DNA of 64,000 bases from Takakia lepidozioides (GCA_030704615.1 CM060731.1:86594756-86658755), one strand, 5' to 3'; positions 46,960 through 58,239 are shown, counted from the first letter of the stretch. Numbers and translations: made by a program. The notes: generated by a model from the sequence alone, not told the origin.

Positions 46960-47750
46960 GGTCTTTGCGCAATAACTGCCAACGGTATGCAGTCAGAAAG
47001 TGGGGGGCCGTCCGGATGATGTCGGCTGAAGGGGGGAGAAGCCGGCACCGTGCCGTCACATTACTACCCCCGAATGGAAATTCGGCACCCAATATCCAAC
47101 AGGGGAAAGCCCGGATGAAGTCGCCTCGGGCGTAGAGGCCGACGCGTGTGCGACAGAGAACATCCCCTGGATGGAGATTCGGCGCCGAATTTCCATCCGG
47201 GCCCCCTCAAAGGAAGTCGTGTCGGGGGGTCAGGCCGAAAACTGGCCGGCATAAAAACATCCCCAGATGGAAAAACGGCGCCGAATTTCCATTCGGGGCG
47301 GTTCGGATGCAGTCGGGGAGGGGGGAGAGGCCGGCACCTGGCCGTCACATTTCAACCCCCGGACGGAAATTCGGCACCGAATATCCAATAGGGGACGCCC
47401 GGATGAAGTCGCCTCGGGCGTAGAGGCCGGCACGTGTTCGACAGAGAGCATCCCCTAGATGGAGATTCGGCGCCGAATTTCCATCCGGGCCCCCCCAAAG
47501 GAAGTCGTGTCGGGGGTCAGACCGAAAACTGGCCGACATAAAAACCTCCCCAGATGGAAAAACGGCGCCGAATTTCAATCCGGGGCCGTTCCAATGCAGT
47601 CGGGGAGGGGGGAGAGGTCGGCACCTGGCCATCATATTTCAACCCCCAGACGGAAATTCGGCACCGAATATCCAACAGAGCGGCGGAGAGGCCGGCACCT
47701 CTCCGACAGAGACCATCCCCCGGATGGAAATCCGGCGCCGAATTTCTATC
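46960..47750. repeat. About 290-bp tandem units with GGAAATTCGGCGCCGAATTT palindromes
   Basis: About 2.5 units upstream of the MULE start, e.g. repeating AAAACTGGCCG-CATAAAAAC at 47238 and 47526. Each has several palindromes centred on CGGCGCCG plus GAAGTCGCCTCGGGCGTAGAGG. The same units recur at 54640-55185. Confidence 0.9.
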
Positions 47751-47756
47751 CAGCAT

Positions 47757-48235
47757 GTAAGTGGAATCCCGGATGGATGGAGATCTGGCGCCGAATTTCC
47801 ATCCTGCAGGTAATTTGAATCCCGGATGGATGGAAATTCGGCGCCGAATTTCCATCCAGCAGGTAAGTGGAATCCCGGATGGACGGAGATCCGGCGCCGA
47901 ATTTCCATCCTGCAGGTACTTCGAATCCCGGATGGATGGAAATCCGGCACCGAATTTCCATCCAGCAGGTAAGTGGAATCCCGGAGGGATGGAAATCCGG
48001 CGCCGAATTTCCATCCAGCAGGTAATTCGAATCCCGGAGGGATGGAAATCCGGCGCCGAATTTCCATCCAGCAGGTAATTCGAATCCCGGAGGGATGGAA
48101 ATCCGGCGCCGAATTTCCATCCAGCAGGTAAGTGGAATCCCGGATGGATGGAAATCCGGCGCCGAATTTCCATCCAGCAGGTAAGTCGGATCGCTGGCGT
48201 ATGGATATTCGGCGCCGAATTTCCATTCGCCAGGT
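47757..48235. repeat. 53-bp tandem repeat, about nine copies
   Basis: Each unit contains a GGATGGAAATCCGGCGCCGA-type palindrome and the linker CAGGTAAGTGGAATCCCGG or CAGGTAATTCGAATCCCGG. Several linkers are perfect CAG|GTAAGT splice-donor matches. Confidence 0.95.
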
Positions 48236-48505
48236 ATTTCATCGCTCAGAATTACCTTCGTGCAGGTAATTCTTATCGATGAATAACCTTCCTGAGGTAA
48301 TTCCGAGCGTAGGAAGAGAAGGTAATTCATCATCGCTCAGAATTACCTGCAGGAAGGTAATTCTGAGCGATGAAATACCTGGCGAATGGAAATTCGGCGC
48401 CGAATATCCATACGCCAGCGATCCGACTTACCTGCTGGATGGAAATTCGGCGCCGAATTTTCCATCCATCCGGGATTCGAAATTACCTGCAGGATGGAAA
48501 TTCGG
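48110..48505. repeat. About 400-bp inverted repeat centred near 48306
   Basis: Arms of roughly 150 bp (48110-48259 and 48353-48505) are near-perfect reverse complements, pairing 48259 with 48353. The 93-bp centre is itself partly inverted (CAGGTAATTC / GAATTACCTG). The unit direction flips here, so two array ends meet head to head. Confidence 0.9.
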
Positions 48506-48945
48506 CGCCGGATTTCCATCCATACGGGATTCGAATTACCTGCAGGATGGAAATTCGGCGCCGGATCTCCATCCATCCGCTCTCCGCCCAACCTTTGCGG
48601 ATGTAAAATCCGGCCCCGGTTTCCATCCATCTGCCTCCGAATACCTGCTTGAGGGAAAATTTCGCGCGCCGCCCTACCTGCACGGATGGAAATCCGGCCG
48701 CAGGATTTCCATCCATCCGCTTCTGAATTATGGTGGAGGGAAATTTCGAGCGCCGCCCTACCTGCGCGGATGGAAATCCGGCGCCGGATTTCCATCCATC
48801 CGCTTCTGAATACCTGCTTGAGGGAAATTTTCGCGCGCCACCCTACTTGCTGGATGGAAATTCGGCGCCGGAATTACCTCTACGTTGGAAATTCCGGGCC
48901 TCTTTCCGTCGATTTTCATCCGACATGGAGGGCTTCATCCGACAT
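48506..48945. repeat. Degenerate inverted continuation of the palindrome array
   Basis: Variants of GGAAATCCGGCGCCGGATTT and TTTCGCGCGCCGCCCTACCTG spaced by about 100 bp. They decay toward 48945; 48946-49647 holds no clear feature. Confidence 0.75.
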
Positions 48946-49647
48946 TTAATTGCGCAGTTGGGCAATAAATGTCCACCGCCGTCGGTTTCATTCGGGCTGG
49001 CGACACATGGCTTCCTGGATACGTACCCTAAATCTCATGCTAATCTTGGCTTAACATGCTATTCGAGGCATGTCCACCCCAAAAACGGAGATTTTTTTCC
49101 ATTTTGGCTGGGACTTATGCCGCCTGAAGGCGTGGCTCTCCTGAGAGAGACCTCACATCCAGACCACGGCGGAAGTTGAAAGCTCTGTACTACGGACGAC
49201 AGCCAATCTCTCGCATGGCCAAACTGAAGCTCCAGCAGGAGATTCCAGTGTCTTGCTCACAACCCGCGCCAACTGAAGCCGAGTACTCTCAGACAAGCCA
49301 CTTCTCTGCTTTCGCTTTGATCGATTTCTTTTTTGCTTTCGCTTTGTTGCCTCCTCGCTTTGTTTTTGCATCTTCATCCTGGCTTCGCTAGATGAGTGAA
49401 CTTTAGATAGTTGAGTGAACCTTACATTGTTTGCAATGCGTGTGCAAATCCGGCAGCTATGGAGAAGGCTGCTTGTGCATGTCATTCTCAGGCAATTGTT
49501 GCATTTGTTTCATTGTTGTTGCATGGCTCTCCATACTTCCTAAACTTGTTATGTTTTCATTTTGTTACACGATTGTTGCTATGGTGGTTGCGCTGCTCGT
49601 TGCGATGCTGTTTTTTGCACCGATGTTGGTTTTCACGATTTTTGGGA

Positions 49648-52600
49648 ATCACAGAGTGACGACGAGCCCGGCACGCTGGTGGTATCATCGACAGCTCCAA
49701 CTCATCGCATGTTTGAATCGCCCAACTTGGGGCGAGAGGGCAACTTCAACCTTTTGTTGGTGGACGGGAGGACTTGCAACGAGAGTACGACAGAATAGGC
49801 ATTGGGGAGGTTGGTGCAGGCGGCATGGCAGGTGAAGGGCGTGAGGACATGAGGACAGCAGATCCGGCAATGGAGGTTGTTCATGCACATGCAGTAGGGC
49901 CCGCCCACGCAAAGAAAAAGAAGAAAGCTAAGCACATGTAATCCCCGGCGAGAGAGCCGTCACGTGCTGCGGAGAGGGAGTGAGCAGTGCGCGCGAGGGT
50001 GTCAGTTTGCCTCAATCAAAGGTGGTCGTCCTGGAGGGCTCCCCTGCTGCTAGCCCTAGTAAGAAACAGAAAGCCCGTGAGAGGGCAAAAGAGCAAAAGA
50101 ACAGACGAGACAGAATGCTAGCCAGGAGGAAAGAGAAAAGGCCACTGAAGAGGCCGGGGTGCCCAAATGACAGATGCCAATGTAAGCGAGGGACACACAG
50201 AGACGGTGGATCCCTCCAAGACACCACAGAGAGGCAGTAACACACCGGTTAGACCATCGCGGGCAAGAGCAGCCCCCGCAATTACCCATACGGTGAGAGT
50301 GGAGGAGAGGAAAGAACACCAGAAGAGCACGGATTGTGCAAGTTCGAGGTGAAGCCAGGGAGAGGGCAGTAGAGACGGGGAGAGTGCTGGAGGTGGTTTC
50401 GCAGGTGGCTGACCCTGTTGAGGAGGACGACAGGGAGCTTTCTGACCAGGATGACATCCTCCCGGACATCCCCCAGGCCCCAAACCCGAGCATACATGCT
50501 GGATTTGGCGGTCCTGGTGGGCTGCCGGAAAACCCCCTCTGCAGCAGACGTCATGTCTGAGGCGGATATGAAGTTGGCCGCTGCCAAGATGTTGGAGGCA
50601 ACCCACAGCAACATTGGCAGGGTGCTGGGGGGCATGGTGTACCCGCCAAGCTTCGAATTCCCCTTTGCCGCTTGGTGTCATTGCAGATGTGAGACCTGCC
50701 CTCCCAGCGATATCGACAAGCTGAAATTCTCTTTCCGGGATGGATATCGAATGGGTCTGCCGCGTTTTTACGTTTCCATTGAGAACGACCACGGAGCTTC
50801 CCGTGCCCACACTTCCGATGAGGTGGACAAATGGGGTCCCCATTGGCAAAGGCAAAATGAGGAGTTCGAGAGATCGATTGCTAGTGATCCTCTTTTCCAG
50901 CACTTGTCCGTAAGATGTTCTACGTGTGGGACGGCAATCATCGCCTCCTGGCATGGATGGAGCACATTGCCCAAGCCCACCCCAACGACCTCGATTGGCA
51001 TTTCGCCGTGGATTGTGTTGTGCTGAAGGTTGCGGGCCCCAAAGATCGCAGTCTTCTCAAAGCTGCAATGGCCGACATCAACTCGTAAGCTACAACCCCT
51101 CTCGGTTTTGGACTTTGAATTTGGAAGTCATTTCATTGCGAATCCTCATATATGATGAAAATTCCCATTTCAGAATTGTTTGATGGAAATGTGGCACTGC
51201 AGGGTGACTGAGAATGCCTTCATTGCCACCAACTTGTCCCATATGCTCTTCCGAGTGAAGGATGTCGGAAAGCAGGGGGTGCAAGAGTTTGCCAATTCCC
51301 TCAGTGCCGACCTCCTGCGCAAGTCGGAGGCAAAGGTAGACAGAACCTGGTATAGGCTGAGCGTCGACGCCATGGTGGACTACATATTTCGGGTAAAGCT
51401 CCTGACAGTTTTGTTGAGCTAATCTGTCTCTCCTCCCCCAATAGAAGAAATTGTGTTGAGCAGGATCTCTAATCTTATGTGCGCATTCTTGACAGACGAA
51501 AATACAGCAGGATTTGGCACATGCGCGGAGGTTCTACATGGAGTCAGAGGAGAAGAATCCAACCCTCCCGGAACTCGAATCGTATGTCAAAGCTGCGGAG
51601 GTGAGGGCCCGCATAAAGTACAAGTCGCGGATGGTAAAGTACGTGGCCATAGCTGATCCCGCCCTTGGTGCCGACTTTCTGGTGGAGGTGGGGAAGCACT
51701 ACTCTCGCGCTCTGAAGCCCACGATGACATTGGAGAAGCTCCATCGTCTAGCCACATCCTGTGTGGATGCAACAGAAAAGGTGATACATTCTTAACCAAA
51801 TTGTGGTGGCAACAACTCCTTTTTGTGGTGTTTGGCGCTTACGAATATGCTGGGTGGTTGGACAGACCTGGTGGCTCCAAATCTGGAATGGTTCCCAAAG
51901 TACCAGGGACATGTGGAGCTTCCCCAAACCGGACAAACTCTCTGACCCCACATTCGACATGTGGATGAACCGCATGACATGGTGGTTTCAGGTACTTCCC
52001 CACGCTTCGTTTGGGGCTTCTACTCTAGTAGGGGGTGGATTCATTGTATTTTTTCAGGAAAGCGATCTGATGGAGAATCTCCACAGATGACGACGAATGC
52101 GCAAGAGCAGCTGGACACACAAGCACATCAGTTCAAGATGGAGATATCTCCTGCAGCAGAGAGCCTACGTGACTATGTGAGGAGGTACTTTCTGCTCTAC
52201 AAAACCAACCTATTCTTTCGGGAGATGGCAGATGCTCGCCGGAGCCACGAGTTCACCGACCAGCCGAACGCGGACAAAGCAACAATGCGCCTTCTGTACA
52301 GGTACATACGCGCTGCCTTTCTTTGAAGTCCTTGCATTTCAGGATGTTAGAAGCCTCATGTGGTGTTAGGGAAAATGGCGTCGAATTTCCAGTCAGGGCT
52401 CCGAAAATGGCTAAGTCCCTAGACTGGCTGGCCCTGAACTGGAAATTCGGCGCCATTTTCCAGTTCTAGGCCCTATTGCCGTTCAGGGACTTGGCCATTT
52501 TCGGGCTAAGTCCCTAGACTGGCTGGCCCGGAACTGGAAATTCGGCGCCATTTTCCAGTTCTAGGCCCTATTGCCGTTCAGGGACTTAGCCATTTTCGGG

Positions 52601-53909
52601 CTAAGTCCCTAGATTCGCTGGCCCTGAACTGGAAATTCGGCGCCATTTTCCAGTTCCAGGCCCTATTGCCGTTCAGGGACTTGGCCATTTTCGGGCTAAG
52701 TCCCTAGGGTGGCTGGCCCCGAAGTAGAAATTCGGCGCCATTTTCCAGTTGTAGGCCCTATTGCCGTTCAGGGACTTAGCCATTTTCGGGCTAAGTCCCT
52801 AGACTGGCTGGCCCCGAAGTGGAAATTCGGCGGCATTTTCCAGTTCTAGGCCCTATTGCCGTTCAGGGACTTAGCCATTTTCGGGCTAAGTCCCTAGACT
52901 GGCTGGCCCCGAACTGGAAATTCGGCGCCATTTTCCAGTTCTAGGCCCTATTGCCGTTCAGGGACGTAGCCATTTTCGGGCTAAGTCCCTAGGGTGGCTG
53001 GCCCTGAACTGGAAATTTGGCGCCATTTTCCAGTTCTAGGCCCTATTGCCGTTCAGGGACTTAGCCATTTTCGGGCAAAGTCCCTAGGGTGGCTGGCCCT
53101 GAACTGGAAATTCGGCGCCATTTTTCCAGTTCTAGGCCCTATTGCGGTTCTAGGACTTGGCCATCTTCGGGCCAAACCGGGAAAAATGGCGCCGAATTTC
53201 CAGTTCAGGGCTCCCAAGATGGCTAAGTCCTTAGGGTGGCAGTCACCGAAAACCAAAATTCGGCGCCATTTTTCCATTTCTAGGCCCACTCACATCCGCC
53301 CCAACCTGGGAAAATGGTGCCGAATATGCATTTCAGGGACCTCATTGTGTTTTTCATGAATGCAGGTACTGCAAGTTCTCCCTTTTGGAGAAAGGTCATC
53401 TGTCTTTCGAGCCACCATTCTTCTTGGCATGGAGGAACCCTGGGGCTGACTCCATGTACACAGACGATATTGTGAAGGAGTGGCATCTGGAACATTTGCG
53501 TGATTGCCCTTGGTATGTGGACCTTCCGCCCGGCTCGCTCGACCCATCCGAGTTTCAATTGAAGCTGGATGCTGAATTCCGACGAAACCGGGCTCCGCTG
53601 CCTCCGTTGGGTGCAAAAGAGGCAAAAACGCTTGCGAACTCCAGGAAAGCGGCAGAGCTTGCTCAGGCAGGAATTCAGGAGAAATTGCATGAGAAGAGTA
53701 AAGGCCAAAGGAAAAGGACAAGGAAACAGGTGAGTGCAGTAACACCCAAAAAGAAGAAAACCATCGGGGCATCGGAGGAGGCACAGGAGGGGACCCAAGA
53801 GAGTGACTCGGACGACGACTTTGTTCAAGGTCCTGCGACTGCTGGTCCAGCCCGGCCAGCTCCGACCGGTGTCCCTCCAGGTGAAGCCCTCGCAGAATTT
53901 CAAGAATAG
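49648..53909 (+). pseudogene. Copy B of the unrecognised multi-exon gene (WDGNHR motif)
   Basis: The N-terminal part (49648-50550) is basic and disordered, with several frame changes. From about 50550 a structured region follows (WCHCRCETCP, SFRDGYRMGLPRF), then MFYVWDGNHRLLAWMEH near 50915. That segment needs a one-base shift or a small intron with acceptor at 50900. DGNHR resembles ParB/sulfiredoxin-type motifs. Exons 51203-51392, 51496-51780, 51866-51991, 52063-52301 and 53366 onward join in phase without stops, so damage is slight. The C-terminal exon is Lys-rich and acidic and runs at 53847 into antisense MULE sequence, ending at 53909. It is divergent to the MULE transposase. Function unknown; it may be an accessory transposon gene. 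Confidence 0.65.
52370..53340. repeat. About 96-bp tandem repeat in an intron of copy B
   Basis: About eight to nine units, each with CTGGAAATTCGGCGCCATTT, CTAGGCCCTATTGCCGTTCA and GCCATTTTCGGGCTAAGTCC. Two inverted, degenerate units flank them. It fills most of intron 52302-53365, the counterpart of the intron that holds the AGTCGGCAACGACT array in copy A. Confidence 0.95.
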
Positions 53910-54453
53910 ATTGAACTGCGGTGCTCGTGCTGGGAATATGACTCCCTCCTCCACTGACGTCCATTGAGGACTTGCCTGATCTCCAGGACGACCTCGGAAC
54001 TTCCATGACCTCGTCTGAGTCGGACAGGTTGTGAACAACCCGGTTCTCGCTCGTCTTCATGGATGGGTTCGGCTCTGGATTTACTTCGTTGCGGACTTCT
54101 CTCTTTGAGGTAGCCACTCTCTGATTCGCGGATTGTTTCGTGGAAGGCGCCAGGATAGAAGGTGCATTTGGCGGACAAATGAAGTCCCCAACAGCCCTGT
54201 ATATGACGTTGTCCGATGGTGGAACTCGCCATTCCCTGCCATCGCCGAAATCATCGTGGAGCACAACAATACTCTCGACAACAAGGCCGTTTGAGTCCTT
54301 CCTTTCCTCCTCCAAAAAAACCAACCCCGGTTTCAGGTGGTATCGAACGCACAGATATTTCTCCATCACCCGGCAGATGTCCCCTCTGCACGGAAATGAA
54401 GCTCTATGCTCGTGAGGAGGGCAGTACACTGTAGCGCTCGGGTTTTCCGCCAT
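53847..54453 (-). pseudogene. 5' fragment of a second MULE transposase copy
   Basis: From ATG 54453 the frame runs without interruption through REWRVPPSDN and KREVRNEVNPEP to SELAGL at 53847, then ends at the junction with copy B. It is nearly identical to 46542-46767 plus the reverse complement of 45306-45680, and keeps the original order that the first copy lost by inversion. The transposase core is absent. Confidence 0.85.
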
Positions 54454-54639
54454 GGGAGATGTGCACACAAGACTGCCAAGATGGCGTGCGGGGAAGCTCC
54501 CTGGTAGAAGGGGGATGCAGCGATGGGAAGGAATGCGGTGCCGATTTGTCCGAGCGACGAAGCCTGATCCAAATCCAGGGAGCCAACTATCTCAAAAATC
54601 CACAGTCAGAGTGTTAATGAACCTTGTCTCCGGAATGCG

Positions 54640-55185
54640 GCCCCTGGTCTTTGCGCAATAACTGCCAACGGTATGCAGTCAGAAAGTGGGGGGCCGTCCG
54701 GATGATGTCGGCTAAAGGGGAGAAGCCGGCACTGTGCCGTCACATTACTACCCCCGAATGGAAATTTGGCACCCATTATCCAACAGGGGCCGCACGGATG
54801 AAGTTGTCTGGGGCAGAGATGTCGACACCTGTCCGACAGAAAACATCCCCCGGATGGAAATTCAGGGCCGAATTTCCATTCGGATCCACCCAAAGGAAGT
54901 CATGTCGGGGGGTCAGGCCGAAAACTGGCCGACCTAAAAACCTCCGCGGATGGAAAAACGGCGCCGAATTTCCATCCGAGGCCTTTCGGATGCAGTCGGC
55001 TCGGGGGAAAGGCCGCCATCTGGCCCTCACATTACAACCCCCGGACGGAAATTTGGCACCGAATATACAACAGGGGAAGCCCGGATGAAGTCGCCTCAGG
55101 CGCAGAGGCCGGCGCGTGTGCGATAGAGAACATCCCCTGGATGGACATTCGGCGCCGAATTTCCATCCAGTCGGCAATTGGTATA
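54640..55185. repeat. Second copy of the MULE upstream array
   Basis: Units match 46960-47270 (GGGGGGCCGTCCGGATGATGTCGGCT, AAAACTGGCCGACCTAAAAACC, GATGGAAAAACGGCGCCGAA). The array stops near 55185, where the hAT-like element begins. Confidence 0.9.
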
Positions 55186-55237
55186 CACATATTACACCAA
55201 TTTGCCAGCCCTCGCGGGATTCAACATGTTGCGAATC

Positions 55238-56470
55238 TTATTGTGAACAAGCCAGTCGCATGAGCACTCGCACGAGGTCGGCCTTGGCATCAGCGTTGTC
55301 TCGGAGCATGATATTGTCGAGCAAGAATGGATTGAGTAAAGCCCCCGCATAATGCAAGTCTGTTCGAACCATCGAACGACGGTCGTAAAATGCATCCGAA
55401 GCACTGTCTGCAAGTTCAGGTTCCAAGGAGAAGGGATGATGCCTTAAAGATTGGACGTGCTTCTCAAGATTTTTAATTAGTATCAATGCCTTGCCCATTA
55501 CTGGTTGCTTTCCATCAAACTCCCGTAAGACGCCTAACACCGGCTCTACCATATAAACAAAGTTTTCACATTTCTTCAAGAAATCATCGCTGCGAATTAT
55601 ATTCCGAACTTTTCGACTTTTGCCCAATGACTTGGCTTTTCTGGAGTCCCGCAATGTCTGTGTGTATGCATCCCATTGAGGATCGATGATGGTGTGCTCC
55701 AGACTACTCTTCACCGTCACCAACCGATCCACCATCAAGAAGTTAGTGGCAAAACGAGTTTCGTCTGGATTCCGGAGGCTGTATTTGGGTTTGTGCCTCC
55801 TATACATTGCCAAAAGGATGTGGTGTGTGCGGATGAACGACACAATGGTCTTCGCTCGCTTGACAAGTTGTTTCACCCACTGTTCTTTTTCCCAATCTTC
55901 CAAAAGGAGGTCAAGGATATGAGCAGCACAACCTTGATAGTACATATAGGGATAACGTGCCAACAACATGTCTGCAGTGTTTCTCATGTTAGCGGCATTG
56001 TCTGTGCATATTTTCACGATTCTATCACTTCCGACCTGTTCGATGAAGTCCGTCAATAGTTGGCATTGATAACGTCCATTTTTCTTCTCGCCGTTAATGT
56101 CGACCGATCCCAAGAATTGTTCCCCAGCTGGACATACGAGCATGACATTGAACAATGGTCTGTTTGTAACAGAACTCCAACCATCGGCACATATAGTGCT
56201 TCCATATTTTCTGATGCACTCGCCCGTCCTATCGTTGACCTTTTGGGTAAGCTCGGTCATGACGTCTTCTAGCAATCTTGTGCGGATATTGTGATAAGTC
56301 GGAGGCATCTGGACTCCGAGGTTGCTCTAACGGCAGAAACAAATGCCGGAAGCCTTGCCACATTAAATGGTATGTTGGCCTCGAAGAAAAACTGCGCCCA
56401 TTTTTTATACAATTGCATTTTCGCAGACAAGTTAAGACCTTCCTACATGGATTGCTGCCGTAATCCTCTA
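55238..56470 (-). pseudogene. hAT-like transposase (DUF659), truncated
   Basis: The frame from 56308 reads PPTYHNIRTRLLEDV, YGSTICADGWSSVTNRPLFN, IVKICTDNAANMRNTADML and YYQGCAAHILDLLLEDW, the DUF659/RNase-H-like core of plant hAT-type proteins. Upstream, EANIPFNVARLPAFVSAVRA (to about 56420) is in another frame, so a one-base shift lies near 56310. A piece at 56754-56600 (GVGLCPKASMRVKNHF) recalls half a BED zinc finger. The C-terminal dimerisation region is lost at the junction with repeat DNA near 55190. Confidence 0.85.
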
Positions 56471-56754
56471 CTCCGTTGAAGTGTAGAGGTACAAAGAAGT
56501 GTTAAAGCAGGTATTGCTCCGGCACAACCCATTTGTCCAAGGACACCTGAAGCCTTACAAGAGTCGCCTTGGGTACTAATTGGGGCATCCTGACGGGAAG
56601 ATGGAGTGTTCTGCTCAGAGGTCATGTCCAGATCCAGAGACATTGTAATATTGACTCCACACTGAGCAAAGTGGTTTTTTACCCGCATAGATGCTTTAGG
56701 GCATAAACCCACCCCAGCGCTCTTCACACCTCTATAGCCGAGATGAGCGAACAA

Positions 56755-57292
56755 CCGATCCTTACGATAAGAAAGCTTTAATCCATATAGGTTGCACTCA
56801 ACACTACCAGTGGCACTGACAGTGTTCGGGATTGTCGTATACCAAGGGCTTCATTCCTCCCTCATCTTCACCCAATATCCACTCCCCTGGGCCCTAGCGA
56901 TGTAAGCAACAAAAAACAGTCACCTATAAATGAACGTGTTGTGAATATAGAGTGCAAGCGATAGCCCAACACTTCTACACCTGTCAGCAACCCAAGTGGG
57001 TCGATGTGGGTTGTAGTATTGAGCTTATACACAATCTACTGAAGTGGCTTTGGTGGAAGCCACAACGGCAAAAGATGCTCACCCTCCTCTTGGGCTACAC
57101 TCTCGTTCAATGGAAGAGAACATCCAAAGCAACCTCAAGTGTTTGCGCCAAAAGAAGTGAGGAGCTTCGTGACCTTGCTCCCTTATATATGATCTAGGAA
57201 GGACGAAAGTGAAATGAAAGTGAAATGAATAAATGACGAACCAATAGCGCACACCCGAAAAAAACGGTACAACCATATTTGTTATAATTTTG
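56755..57292. other. hAT-like element upstream region
   Basis: No exon is recognised between the decayed BED-like piece and the hairpin array. It may be leader and intron of the DUF659 gene. Confidence 0.35.
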
Positions 57293-58222
57293 AAATTAAG
57301 CGACCGCTAATACTGCGGTCGCTACTTTTATTTTTTATGGAAAACAAACGACCGCCACTATTGCGGTAGCTTTTATTTCCTTTCATTTTGTGCAATATTG
57401 TGGTCACTTCTATTCTGTATATTTTTAAATTTAAGCGACCGCCCGTATGGCGGTCGCTATTGTTTTTTATTTCAAAATATAATGCGACTGTCGGTATGGC
57501 GGTCGCTTCATTTGTTTATATATTTAAAATAAAACGACCGCCAATATGGTGGTCGCTTTTATTCTTAATATTTTTAAAAAAACGCGACCGCCAGTAAGGC
57601 AGTCGCTTTTAATCTTTATATTTTCAAGTTTAAGCGACCTCCAGGCTGGCGGTCGCTTTTATTTTATATATTATTAAATTAAAGTGACCGCCGGTTTGGC
57701 GGTCGCAAATATTGTATTATTTTAAGCGACCACCGGTGTGGCGGTCGCTTATATTTTCATATGTCGCTTGTTTTTTATATAATTTTAAATTTACCGACCG
57801 CCATATGGCGGTCGTTTGTTTTTCTATATATTTTTGAAATTAAGCAACCACCAAATGGCGGTCGCTTGTTTTTTAATATATTTTTGAAATTATCCGACCG
57901 CCATATGGCGGTCGCTTGTTCTATATATATTTGCAAAATTGTGCGACCGCCAATACGGCAGTCGCTTATTTTCTTTTTTAAATTAGGCAACCGCCAATGC
58001 GACCGCCAATCTTGCTTTTGTTTAAAAATAAATTGAAGCGACCGCCAATATGGCAGTCGCTATTTCTTTTTTTATTTAGAAAAATAAAGCGACCGCCAAT
58101 GCGACCGCCAATCTTGCTTTTTTTTAGAAAAAAAATTGAAGTGACCGCCAATACGGCGGTTGCTATTTCTTTTTTAATTTCGAAAAACGAAACGACCGTC
58201 ATAATTGGCAGTCGCGTTCATT
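57293..58222. repeat. Hairpin array 2: GCGACCGCCA...TGGCGGTCGC
   Basis: About eighteen hairpins of the same type as at 28796-29990, with shorter loops (TATGG, AATATGG) and AT-rich spacers. It lies upstream of the DUF659 transposase. Confidence 0.95.
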
Positions 58223-58239
58223 TTGTTAATTTTCAAAAT

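Noticed and set aside
47517-48333. Long ORFs of 195-241 codons in the 53-bp array
   Set aside because: They exist on both strands and in several frames only because the repeat unit lacks stops; products are simple repeats.
52058-52092. Frameshift in the fifth exon of copy B
   Set aside because: Using the AG five bases further (exon start 52063) keeps phase 0 and an open frame, so no indel is needed.
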